From Tetmemena sp. SeJ-2015 (lineage: Eukaryota; Ciliophora; Spirotrichea; Sporadotrichida; Oxytrichidae), in contig JAJKFJ010020802.1 in assembly GCA_027382625.1 (NCBI GenBank), forward strand, positions 1-28,190: a stretch of 28,190 nt of DNA, written 5' to 3'. The translations under genes and the position numbers were made by a program. The notes beneath the pieces are model-generated. The model worked only from the letters and a program-made list of their open reading frames with translations. It was not told where the DNA came from and searched no databases. The number at the start of each line of letters is the position of its first letter. The first letter of the stretch is position 1. Shown in pieces: positions 8,382 through 18,085 of this stretch.

Positions 8382-10372
8382 ATAGTAATAGCATATTAAA
8401 GTAAGGTAATTCAGTTCATTAATTAAATTAATCACCTATTTTAACCCAATCTATAATATTTTTTAATGCAAACAGTATTGCTATTAATTTCACTATGTGA
8501 GTTGTCATTCTCTCTATCTATTTATTCTGCTGGCCTTCTCTTACTTATTCCTCCCAATTGACAAATGCGGATGCAAGATTTATTTATTTCTCTCTCTATT
8601 ATATAGCTATCATCTGTGAAGTAGTGCCTAGTTTGACTTCCTCATAGTTTTTAGAAGTAGTATTTAATGTAGGTATCGTAAATGTTCATACTTTCTAATT
8701 ATCTTTTAGTAGGCCATGACCGCATTTCACTTTCGGGATGATCAAGCTTGATCATCTCATGAACCATTTTGAGATGTCTGGCCTTTCCTATATCTCCCAT
8801 GAGTCTATGATTCCTCTCATCATTCGTTCTCCTTGAAGATCTTCACTTGATTTAAAGAAGTTTAGTGGGGTATTATTTGATATTGCTCATAATTTATTAT
8901 CTAATTTTGACTAGTTCATAAATTGGTTTTCTCGGATATAGTCTGAGGAGGAATTCCCTCAACATTTTATGAAGGGTTCGGCATGGGCACAATAACAAGT
9001 TGTGCTATGATTGGTGTGGCCCTAGAAACTAAGATAATTTTATTGCATGTTTTCCTATAGAATTCTAGAGATTCATCTACACTCATTATACCTGCCAGGA
9101 CGTATGATTCTATGAAGAATCTTATCATTGAGTCCTGATATCTTCAAGGCTTTTTTTAGAGATAAATTGAGGGAGAACTTCGTTAAATATCTTTTATTTT
9201 AAATTTTGTTTATGAGTTGTGTTGATGCCAATCGTTCCCTTTGTGCTGAGTTGGAGACAATATTTTTGTAAGTTGCATTCCCATGTATTTTACTTATTAA
9301 CAATCTCTATCTATAGTCCAAGGTTAAGGTAGTCTTTTCCATCTATTTATCTTTTAAATTTGTTGTGGAGGTAGTTCGTGAATGCGACTGTTTTGTTATT
9401 TACATAATATATATTCTGAGTTCCATCTTTTTAGTACTTACGCTATAACCCGGTGTTCTAATACTATTTCTGAGTCAAATTCCGCCATAATGTCGTCTGT
9501 GAAGAGTAGAGAAATATTTTGGTGGAGTATGAGAAGGTTAACTTCTCTTTGTGAGTTTCTAGTTAATTGCCAGTCTGAGAAGTTTATTTATATCTTAAAA
9601 AGGTCTGTTTAAACACTACTTCCTTAAACAACTCCTTTGATTATTGCTATTTTGTTGTCTCCTATTGAGATAGTAGCATTAGCATAAGTTTATTGGAGTA
9701 GTTCCCTTAACATTTCCATTGCTACTGTTTAGAATTCTTTGGCTCTTTGTTTGGGACTAGTCTTTGCGCTTCCTCTCTGGCTTGTACTGCAGCTTCTCTC
9801 TTAGCTTCTAAGCTTTTAAAAGTTGGTTTAGATTCTAGTGGCGCTACTAGTGGGTTCCCTTTCATGATTTATTGAATCTTAGGGTCCTCGATTGAGTATG
9901 TTCTTCTATTTCTTCTTTACTTATAGATTCTTATGTCTAGGATCTCCATTAGTTTGTTGTGTTTGGTATTGTCGTAGGCTCCCGTTATGTCACAGAACAG
10001 CCAGATTCTTTATCCAAGATTTTTGTATTTTAATTGCTATCTTTTTTTCATTAGCTTTTTATCAGTAGTTCTCCATTCTTTTTAGGACGAATACAGAGTG
10101 AGCTTATGTGGTTCTACCTTTTGCAAAGCCATCTTGTTTTCTTCTCCAGCATTGAATAGTTGTGAATTGAGGTCATCGATCATGTATTTCATTGCCTTTT
10201 CGATTATTTTGTAGGTAGTACTCCAATGGGTCTGACTTCCTTGATAGTTTAAACTTATTGTTTTCTTTTTTAGAGAATGGAGCCTATCTACAGTTTACTA
10301 ATAGTATAAGATCATTCCAAATTGCGGAAGTAGAGTAAATGAAATATAAGACCCCTACCCTGGAAATATATC
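8382..10372 (-). pseudogene. LINE retrotransposon reverse transcriptase and start of RNase H
   Basis: In order along the minus strand: IWNDLILLVN and RPIGVLPTK (motifs 0/1, about 10350-10210), KQDGFAKGRTT (motif 2, about 10120), WLFCDITGAYDN (motif A, catalytic Asp codon 9989-9991), GVVQGSSV (motif B, its Gln a TAA at 9624-9626), LLFTDDIM (motif C, Asp-Asp at 9492-9497), VKYMGMQLTK (motif D/thumb, about 9270), then an RNase H start (HYFTDDS, about 8620, and IAILFALKNIIDW, about 8465) cut by the insertion at 8381. The enzyme would reverse-transcribe element RNA at a nicked target. At least six frame changes break the gene, several in A-runs, although one frame from about 9717 to 9230 is open. 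No endonuclease domain was found upstream, so the copy is probably 5' truncated. Confidence 0.85.
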
Positions 10373-10833
10373 ACTGTATAGTGGTAAGCAGTAGGAGTCA
10401 TAGTTGTAGGAGAACGATTCAGTTAAATTAATTCAGAAACCCCAGACACCTAATTTATCACCTTTAAAAAATAATTAATTATTCACAAATAAAATTATTA
10501 AATAAGCATGGAGGCTTTAATTCCATCTCCATTGATTAAATCTCAATTATCACAAAAATATTATTACTCGTTCCTATTTTCAAAAACTCTTCTAACTTCA
10601 AATATGGAGCACTCTTATCATCAACCTCAAGGATTTGAAATTTATTACTTTTACCTGACCCCTAATAAGCGTCGATCCTACACTATAAGTATATTTGATA
10701 GTATCCTGTCAGCATCATGAATGAGATTCTCTCTGTAATTTCTGAGTATGCTGGGGCATAATTGCTTTCTAATTTTTGGCTATCTATAACTTTGCATTTG
10801 TAGAGAAACAGTCACCATTCTTATGGAGAATGA
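10373..10833. other. AT-rich spacer, no convincing gene
   Basis: This is AT-rich DNA between the 5' end of the broken LINE and the next minus-strand coding segment. A 70-codon plus-strand frame at 10508-10720 is open, but it is short and resembles nothing known to me. Confidence 0.4.
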
Positions 10834-11880
10834 TCAGTAAGTAGATTAATTTACATATTTTATGTGAGCTTGTCGGGAGTAAGGTGTGGTCTTCTACCTT
10901 CTTGTGGGGGCACCTCCTCGAAAAGGCGAGCCTGTAGCATAAGCCGAGGGCAGTTGCGGTGCGAGGAGCTTCTGCTAGAGGTTTACAAGTAAGTCAATCT
11001 TTTGGTGCTCGTCTCTGAAAGCGAGAGGTATGCCCTGTTCCCAGTAGGATGAATACACAATAATATTATTTTTTTGTCTGCGGAAGTTGACACTGTTACC
11101 AACTGTAAAGAGAAGACCTCTGATGGCATGACTTCGTTGAGCAGGGCTAGAAAAAAATGATAGCTTGTTGAAGAAGAGCTGGAAGACCTCCCAGGCCTGC
11201 TCTATTTGGTTCATGCCTAGAGTCTCTTGAAGGAATGCTTGAGCGCAGGTTGTTGGCGAAGAAGTTCTAGTCGATCAAGTGCGGGTTAACTTTGTGGCTA
11301 GGTGTATTGCCCTGGTTAGCAATCTTCGAGAAGTCCAGGGTAACAAGAAACCAGGGTTTGAACTATTTCGCGACCAAGATGATATGTTGGTGACCTGACT
11401 TGTAGCGAATGTGGTAGGCTACTCCAGGTTTGTAGACGTTCCCGTACAAAATCCCAAAGACGTACTGGAAACCATAGGTCAGCAAGTTCAAAGTGGACAG
11501 GGGAGGAGTATCCTTGAAATTTTTCTTGGCAATACGCATGAAGTAATGGATGCAGCGAATAACGGGTTGTACCATTAGTCAGTTGAAGAGTGTGCTGGTA
11601 TTCGTAGTCTTCTCCTGAAGAATGTAGCGCATGAAGAGATCCTTGAAGAATTGGTAGTAGTCGTCAGTCATGAGCACCAAAACGTCAATAGTGAGGTCAG
11701 AGAGGGCTTGCTCATGGTTTCGAAGTGCACCTGCAGGAAACAAAGAGTGAGGATAGATTCCTGCTCGAGAAAGCCGGCAACTTGGTCGAGGAACTAGGGG
11801 TACTTGGAGGACACAGACACAACAATGGGCTGCAGATCCTTTATCTAATTTTGCGGAATAATTAAATTAGCAGAGCTCAT
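10834..11880 (-). pseudogene. Unrecognised about 340-aa protein gene with frame breaks
   Basis: The ATG at 11880 begins MSSANLIIPQNQIKDLQPIV and codes well to about 11700. The coding style then jumps to a second frame (TIDVLVLMTDDYYQFFKDLF), which crosses a TGA at 11579-11581 and continues as MVQPVIRCIHYFMRIAKKNF. Near 11245 it jumps again to a frame containing MNQIEQAWEVFQLFFNK and ends at TGA 10834-10836. TAA/TAG codons are used freely as Gln. G+C is clearly higher than in the flanks, supporting genuine coding. The C-terminal end is basic and Pro/Gly-rich (GSPFRGGAPTRRQ). Two one-base indels plus one TGA would explain the breaks. I do not recognise the family; a structural or nucleic-acid-binding element protein is possible. 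Confidence 0.5.
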
Positions 11881-11983
11881 TAAATTTAATAGAATATAAT
11901 CTTAGAAGGAGCACTTTAGTTAATCCAGATAGAGATATGTAATTTAATTTATTTGCTGATTTTAAAGCTGATTGTTTAATGCA

Positions 11984-12135
11984 TCACACACACAAGTAGT
12001 CAAAACCCAACCTCACCTCGAGGAAGAAAGCAGTCATTACACACTCGAGGCGGTCAGGCCAGCCCTAGGTCATAGCACTCTATCATTAACAACGTCTTCC
12101 TGAGCCAGCGCGAGTTCATCTTCATTCGGCAAAGA
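11984..12135 (-). pseudogene. Short G+C-rich coding fragment upstream of the 11880 gene
   Basis: The minus strand has two overlapping protein-like frames here: MKMNSRWLRKTLLMIECYDL, ending in a TGA near 12053, and a second from the ATG at 12073 (MTQGWPDRLECVMTAFFLEV) ending at TGA 11984-11986. They look like one coding segment with a one-base shift. An AT-rich gap of about 100 bp separates it from the ATG at 11880. It could be the 3' end of a preceding gene or an exon. No family is recognised. Confidence 0.35.
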
Positions 12136-12199
12136 AAGTTGAAGATTTTTGTATTAATAGAGGAGTTTGAATAGCTTCAAATACGGATAGATTAATACA

Positions 12200-13390
12200 T
12201 CAAGATAACGATATTATTATAGTTAAAAATTATAATATACTTTTTATCATAGTTTGTTTTTTTTGTTGTTGAAAGAAAGTAATTTCTTCATACAAAGATT
12301 ATGAATTCGAATATATTTTACATATTTAAACATCAAATAAAGAAGTATACTCTTCTTATGCAAATTTAGAAGGGTATCTTGTCGATATTTTTACATCCGA
12401 ATTCAAATGATGTTGAATTATAAGATTGATCTTCCAAATAATTTTCTTGCATCTTTTGTTTTTCATCTTATCTTAACATGGAGCATGGAGTAATGATTTT
12501 TCCACAGAGAATAAAACAAGAACTAATTTTGAGCAATGCTTAACTAGCGTAGACTTCTCATTTGTAAGTACCAAGGGAGTTTGAAACCATTAAAAACAAC
12601 CCTGTCCTTTATAATGGATATTTCTTCAGTGCTTTATTAAAGTATAAAAGAGAAATGCTGCTTCCTCTATTAAGGATCTTGAAGAGTTCTGCTCTTGAGC
12701 ATTCCCAAGTTTACATCGTACGCTGACTGCCCTAGTAGACCACTCACATATCCCAATCGTCAATTATGTCCGCAGAAATGAAGGAGATCAGCTTAAATAT
12801 AGAGTTCGCACCTGGTGAGTTAAAGTAAGGGGTAGAAAATTTAAAATCAACAATGGATTTTCTTCAGGGAAATCTTCTACTAAGATGATATCTAAGAGGA
12901 AAAGGAAGAAGCCCTGAAGATGTGAAAAGTCTTTCTGGATAGACTGAGATTGTGGTTCTTGAATGTACTCAAGGTAGTACTTGGGTAGACCTAGCATAAA
13001 ATATATTCCTTTCTTTATATTAAAATAAAATGAAAAATTCAAATCTTTAATGATTCAATAAAAAGATATAACAAATAATGTTTATTATTAGTTGATTGAT
13101 AATTTATGTTTTCTGTTTTCCTGTAAGTATCTTCACCCTTAAATAATCTATGTTGATTAAAAACCTATTGTGATAATACATATCATCGCATACTTTGTTG
13201 ATAAGCTGAGAAATATCTCCATGAAGCAAATGGGGGAGGCTCTGTAGCAGGCGCATCTTAATGTACTTAAGCACCTCAAATACAGAAAGATCCCTTTTTC
13301 AATATAGTTGGCAAGCAAGGATGAGTAGAAAAGCAAGACAATCAGGAATCCTTCATGATCCTAGTCCAGAAGAGCTTAAAAAGCAACTCC
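12200..13390 (-). pseudogene. Unrecognised coding region, two frames, internal TGAs
   Basis: A first minus-strand frame from about 13390 to TGA 12969-12971 includes KRDLSVFEVLKYIKMRLLQS and HGDISQLINKVCDDMYYHN, with TGAs near its head. A second frame from the ATG at 12997 begins MLGLPKYYLEYIQEPQSQSI and runs 266 codons to TGA 12200-12202, with only two internal TGAs (12788-12790 and 12626-12628). The last third is AT-rich with a Gln/Lys tail and may be non-coding. At several of the TGAs (Y-TGA-KRD, S-TGA-SPS, H-TGA-RN) Trp would fit. Hydrophobic and acidic stretches alternate, with no signal peptide. I do not recognise the family. A plus-strand frame at 12774 is weaker. Confidence 0.4.
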
Positions 13391-14101
13391 ACCAATCTTT
13401 TAAAGGCAAAAATAATTGTCCGCTCATTTACCTTGGATCTTAATTCTTTATCCTATAGACCCCAGCTGCTTTTCTTTCCTATTATCCGATATCAAAGACA
13501 AATAATTAATTCTTCTACCTTGATTAAATATTATATTTTAAAATATTATATTTTAATAAATATGTTTTAAAAAATGCTTGAAAGGAGTGGCAGTTCAAAT
13601 GGCAATATTTTGAATACAAATTATCTATCATTAGATTAAGTATAATATTCTAAGCGCTTAATTAAGAGCTACTAGCAGTAAAAGTACCAAGAAGGCAACG
13701 AAGAGAATAATGAGGACTACAAGAAGCATATCTTGCCCCTTGACTTTGCTATAAATAATTAAAGAAAAAATTCTGCAATATTTGAATTTGGCTTGCTGCA
13801 TTAAGAAACAAATCTCATAATTTAACTATACAATGTTGTGCATCAGTCTTATTATTAACATGTCAGAAATAATTTTTGCAAAATTTTAGATTTTCATTCA
13901 ATTGTCTACCTTAGAAATAGCTTTTAAACTGTTTTATTCATAATATAGATTGAGAAAGATTTAATTTCATTGAAATAATAAATTGATATTAGCATTGCTA
14001 ATATATTCAATATGAAGGAAGCCAATGTCCTCTCAACCTTATCATTTTAGCAAAGGATATTAACAAACTCGGCTGCATATATTTGGGAGAAAAAAAACCT
14101 T
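13391..14101. other. AT-rich spacer, no convincing gene
   Basis: Mostly low-complexity AT-rich DNA. The plus-strand ORF at 13321-13443 (MSRKARQSGILHDPSPEELK) is protein-like but short, and it overlaps the minus-strand frame described for 12200-13390; I could not decide between them. Confidence 0.35.
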
Positions 14102-14840
14102 TCAGGTTTTCAGATTTAGCTGTCTAATGATATCGTTTACACAATCCATGCAACTATAAATACCAAGGCTCACAGCGTCTTTGACTTTATAATCGACTAT
14201 CTCCAGACAGCGGTTCCGATTCGCTTTCTCTGAGTTTTATTGACTAGTGAACGTCCTAGAAGATGCAAACAAGCCTTCAACTGACTCTTATCTAAAATGA
14301 AAAGCTTCTAACTAAATCTTCATTTCTTTGCCAAGAGATCCATTTTGCAAACTGGAGGTTGAACATCAAAATGCATCCTCATACTGGAAGCAGTAAACTC
14401 ATAAAGATCTAAGTGTCCAATCTGATCTACTAAGGAATGTCTATGAACAGGGTTGTTAAATAAAGGGAATCAAGAAACTCTTGGAACGTCACGGAGTAAA
14501 ATTCGTTTGACATGAACAAGTTGATATTGTTAATAGCAAGCAGCGAACCACTCTTGTAGTAGAAAGCAGAAGCTCTGAAACCAACCAATGTTTTAAGTTA
14601 AGAACCATCGATCGATTTTGCCTCGAAAATATCAAAGTAGGCAGTTTACTTGCCTATCTTATGCCACTCAGTATTCCTGAAGGCTTACTTGATGGCGATG
14701 GAGATCAGATTGAAGATGCCATTGTTGTCATTCATCTTTGAAGACTCAAGAGTAGAGTAACTTAAATGAGTCTTGTTATCAGATGCCAAAGTATAATAGC
14801 AGCTCAAGTGTGTACTAACTATATCTATTATATAAATGCT
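14102..14840 (-). pseudogene. Broken Piwi/Argonaute-like gene, N and linker/PAZ-proximal part
   Basis: The minus-strand frame from about 14840 to TGA 14389-14391 contains NDNNGIFNLISIAIKQAFRN, then IGKQTAYFDIFEAK, then LVGFRASAFYYKSGSLLAIN followed by VTFQEFLDSLY. This order follows the Piwi N-terminal region: a conserved G+YFD stretch, a GF/S segment, a LLxI/VD strand, then the start of the PAZ region. After a frame change, GHLDLYEFTASSM runs to TGA 14320-14322; further shifts give LDKSQLKACLHLLGRSLV and VKDAVSLGIYSCMDCVND, ending at TGA 14102-14104. No MID/PIWI catalytic half is present. In ciliates, Piwi proteins carry the small RNAs that guide genome rearrangement. This copy is truncated and frame-broken, so probably a pseudogene or germline fragment. 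Confidence 0.45.
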
Positions 14841-14999
14841 ATTATGTAGAATAAAGCTCGATGAATTATAAAGTAAAGGTTCTTTATATTCATAACGTAA
14901 TAAAGTTGCCTCTTTTGATAATTTGAATTAAGACAGTTTAAAGTATATTTTAAATTAAATTTTGCAAAATTATTTCTGATATCTTAATATTTAAACTAA

Positions 15000-16007
15000 T
15001 CACGATATTAATTTAATTCTTTTTATTAATATAGAAAGTTACTAAAAGGGTTATGAAATTCCCGAACCAAGGGATCCTTGATTAATAATCCAGGGTCTAG
15101 AGTCAGGGCATGAGACATTCTAGTCTCTTTCTTGTTTAGTAATCCGTGGTAATTGAGTAAGTGATCTAATAGAGGAGTGTTGAATTGTGGTGAATCCTGA
15201 AGCCTTGCGAGAATCGTACTATTTCTCAAGCCTTGTCCCCCTGCTCTAGATTAGCCTCTTCCCATAATTCGTGGGACCCTAACCCGGAGTAATCGGGGCA
15301 GTCAGAAATAGACAAGGCAATCTGACGATCCGGTTTAAGATTATTCTATAATATTATTCATATAGCAGCCCTCTATATGTGAGTCCTGACCACTGGCGTA
15401 TTAAAATGATCATGCTGACAAATGGTGATTACAAAAAACCAAGATTCATGCTGTTCCTCGTCACTTTGGTAACCTTTCCTTGTTTTTTTTTGCTCGCAGT
15501 TGCTTCTGAACAGCAATTCGGCATTTTAGTTTTTGCAGTGACCGCAGAGTCTGCAGGTCTTATGTGCTCAGAGTGTGAGCCAGAAGAATTCTGGAATATC
15601 CTTTCCACCTTGGGATTCTCTCTCGTCTCTTCAAATGTCAGCGGTGCATCTTCACTGGCAAAACTGCCATGATTGGGTTTACGTGGTAGTCTGAGTGGGG
15701 TCACTTCAGTTACGAGCGTGTTATTATATACCCCTGTGAGATCACTTCTAAATTCAACTAATATTTATTGTTTAATGTTTAATTCAATTTTTAATAAATT
15801 AAGATTCTTTTACACTGAGGAATAAAAATCACTTTTAAGAGATATAAGCTTCTTCTGTTAGGATTTGGAGAGATTTATCTTAGTAAGAGCAGGGAATTCA
15901 GCATAAAAAACAGGCTTAGTCCAATCTATTGTCAGACCATAGAGAGCAGGAATGATCTGTTAGCATATCTTAATGAAAGTTCCAAAGATAAAGGGTTGCA
16001 AAAACAT
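15000..16007 (-). CDS. Unknown 335-aa ORF (TAA/TAG as Gln)
   Basis: The frame from the ATG at 16007 to TGA 15000-15002 is 336 codons without an internal TGA. It begins MFLQPFIFGTFIKICQQIIP, has a hydrophilic Ser/Glu/Lys-rich middle (SEDAPLTFEETRENPKVERI), and its G+C is raised between 15380 and 15720. A second minus-strand frame covering about 15350-15026 is also open and looks more protein-like there (SDCPDYSGLGSHELWEEANL), so the gene may carry a frame shift near 15350. Upstream of 16007 the same frame continues as Ser/Glu-rich coding-like sequence to about 16150 through two TGAs. A plus-strand ORF at 15379-15672 with a signal-peptide-like segment overlaps and is an alternative. No family is recognised. 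Confidence 0.4.
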
Positions 16008-16360
16008 TTAGTCGCTTTCTCATTTTACACTTCATTCGCTGCTTTCTACACTATCTCCACTAGATTCTGTAGTATTGGGGGAGCATTCTCCTTCTCTTCC
16101 CAATTATTTTTCAATAGGCTTTCTTGATGTTAGGAATAATCTCTACTGTTATCTACTCCCTTGTCTGCCTGAAGGTTTCACTTGCTCCCACTGAACATAT
16201 AATCTTAATTTTCCTTAATTCGTTGCTGACTTTGTGGAAGAATTTCAATCATCAAAAAAAACAAGAAGAAAAGTTCTCTTCTACTCTATCGTTTAAAAGA
16301 ATATTTACTCTTTCTTTTGCAAAAATGAACAATCCCTATTTGACCACGTTTATAAGATAA

Positions 16361-16847
16361 AATTTAAGTTCCTTTACTATATTCAAGAAGAATCTTAGGA
16401 TTTTATCTATATATGTATCCTTGTCTAGTAGATGATGGATGCTAAATATACTAACTTAATTCCTTCCTATTTCCAGGAGGGTATCTTATGCCATATCCTT
16501 TACTTCCACTAAATCTTCCTTCAATAGCCATGACAGATTTAATCAAATAATCTTTGTCATCATGCGCAATAATAAGAAAATTTCTTAATTTCTTCTTCTA
16601 TTTTTAAATAACGCTGCCGATTTTTCTTATTACTTAAATAATATAGAAGTAGCAGAAGGACGTTTGAATTTATGAATTAAAAGCCCTTTGTAAAATTAAT
16701 TTTTACCGTTTTTATTCTCTTTTAGATAACAAGAAAGTAACTAATACATTCTTAATTATTATCATAACTTAAAAATTGCTAATTAGATTCTCAGAGTAAT
16801 TGATACTATTTATTAGTTACTCTGAATTAGTTTTTGTTGTTTGAAAG
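16361..16847. other. AT-rich spacer, no gene seen
   Basis: AT-rich DNA without a convincing coding frame between the unknown minus-strand ORF region and the plus-strand coding region that starts at 16848. Confidence 0.4.
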
Positions 16848-17279
16848 ATGCTAGTGATGCTTGCATAGACATCAGAGAAATTTATCTTCTTTTTTGGAGG
16901 TGGCTCAGTCACAGAGAATGCTCTCCGCAACCAAGCCCTCATCGAGGCTGAAAGGAAACTGAACTCAGATGAGGCTCAGATCAGAGCTCTGCCCACACAT
17001 CAGTCAACAAATTTCTGACTCTAACTACCAAGAATTTCATAAATGACCTCAACTTTGAGGTTCGATTATATGAGACCATCCCTTGTGTACTCCAAATGAT
17101 ACTCTGCAGCTACATTTTCTCAGACTTGGTAATGCGTCTTAGCTATGTATTAGACTTCAACTAAGTCCCCAGAGGACAGAAAACTAGAATCTCTTCAATC
17201 TGAGATAAGATCATGCTATTACATCGGAACTCACAATACTCACCTACCTCAAAGCTCAGCACTAGCAAACTAGCTATCC
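16848..17279 (+). pseudogene. Plus-strand coding region, frame-broken, unrecognised
   Basis: An ATG at 16848, with a TGA just upstream in frame, opens 56 codons to TGA 17016-17018 with a Gly-rich turn and a charged helix (GGGSVTENALRNQALIEAER). A different frame then codes from about 17000 to 17208 (FINDLNFEVRLYETIPCVLQ, then VMRLSYVLDFNQVPRGQ). G+C is higher than in the flanks. These pieces lead into the histone-fold-like ORF at 17280 and may be parts of the same gene, separated by one-base shifts or introns. I do not recognise them. Confidence 0.35.
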
Positions 17280-17777
17280 ATGCTTAGAAATCAGTTCCAT
17301 GAACTAGAATTAATTATCAGCTATATAGGCTGGCATAATCAGCAGATTTATAACTCGAATGCAGTCATCGCTTACCAAATTGCCTCTAGGATGCTAAGTT
17401 CTCAATCTGGCGCATGTGCACTAGCTGCTGTAGAGACTACCCTAATTATTCAAAAGAGGGACATAAGGATTGCTATGAGCTATTTCCTGGCTTATCAAAA
17501 AGTCTTAGCCAGTAGTCGCAAATATCTTGTTACCAGTAGCAAGGCTTGCTGCCATAGAGTCTATGGCCACAACTAAGAAATGCTTTGTCGACCAACTTTA
17601 GTTTCTCATAATTATATCTACTTGAAATATTGTAGTATTAGCATTGAATTCGCAAAATTTTTTTTTCTTAGAAGAGTGTCCACTGACGGTTGGAGAGAAG
17701 AGGCTGGGTTTCCTGATGTAGTTGGCAGGTTTCGTGGCAGTTTGGTTTTATCTCTATTCTAGGTGGAATTTATTTGA
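17280..17777 (+). CDS. Histone H3-fold-like ORF running into the Rep element
   Basis: The ATG at 17280 opens 165 codons to TGA 17775-17777. Residues 1-70 recall the histone H3 core: QFHELELIISYIG (5-17) resembles the alpha-1 PFQRLVREIA block, NSNAVIAYQIAS (25-36) resembles alpha-2 QSSAVMALQEAS, and CALA followed by LIIQKRDIRIA (46-65) resembles CAIHAKRVTIMPKDIQLA. Spacing between blocks is close to that of H3. The canonical N-terminal tail is absent, so it would be a divergent or broken variant. The last 50 codons lie inside the left inverted repeat that starts at 17627, so the element appears to have truncated the gene. The match was made by eye and is weak enough to be coincidence. Confidence 0.3.
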
Positions 17778-18004
17778 AAAACGGAATTAATTTAAATCAC
17801 GCTTTAATAAACTAAATAGTTTCTAATTAAATTCGCACATTTTAAGTTTGGAACATTGGAACTTTGGAACTTTGGAACTTTGGAACACACTTGTAAATTA
17901 GAGCGTGCATTTGATCAGTAGGGGTGGCTAATATTTCGGGCCTTGAAAATGTTCCAAAGTTCCAATCCTGAGTGAGATTAGAATGGCGTATAAATAGATG
18001 TGTG
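17627..18004 (+). repeat. Left 378-bp inverted repeat of the Rep element
   Basis: It reads inward from ATATTGTAGTATTAGC to TAAATAGATGTGTG. By eye every base is complementary to 19521-19898, with coordinates that mirror exactly (sum 37525). It contains the iterons, the nonamer-like motif and a TATAAATAG sequence (17989-17997) near its inner end. Confidence 0.9.
17850..17965 (+). promoter_or_regulatory. Origin-like module: iterons, stem and nonamer (left repeat)
   Basis: Five GGAAC units at exact 8-bp spacing (17850-17886) are followed 64 bp later by GTTCCAAAGTTCC (17951-17963), two units in the opposite orientation. Positions 17872-17886 pair perfectly with 17951-17965, giving a 15-bp stem whose loop carries TAATATTTC (17929-17937), one base away from the geminivirus-type nonamer TAATATTAC. 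Iterons next to a stem-loop nonamer are the classic layout of a CRESS-DNA rolling-circle origin, with iterons as the Rep binding sites. The 64-nt loop is larger than in known CRESS origins. A second near-match, TAGTATTAG (17633-17641), sits at the outer tip of the repeat. Confidence 0.65.
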
Positions 18005-18042
18005 ATAGATATTAAAGTTAAATTCTAAATATTCAGTTGCAG

Positions 18043-18049
18043 TATAAAT
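18043..18049 (+). promoter_or_regulatory. TATA-box-like site before the Rep gene
   Basis: TATAAAT lies 37 bp before the ATG at 18086, in unique sequence just inside the left repeat, at a plausible distance for a TATA box with a very short 5' leader. A second TATAAATAG lies in the repeat itself (17989-17997). Ciliate promoters are poorly defined, so this is a suggestion. Confidence 0.3.
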
Positions 18050-18085
18050 GGGGAGCTCGTCATCTGAAATATAAAACTAGAACCA

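Noticed and set aside
10914..10968. CTCCTCG / CGAGGAG stem as a terminator.
   Set aside because: It is inside a coding segment with a 41-nt loop and has no T-tract; likely codon coincidence.
11668..11880. A 20-nt GT...AG tiny intron explaining the first frame change of the 11880 gene.
   Set aside because: The candidate intron itself codes in frame, and the other frame breaks in the gene have no matching intron-like segment; a one-base indel is simpler.
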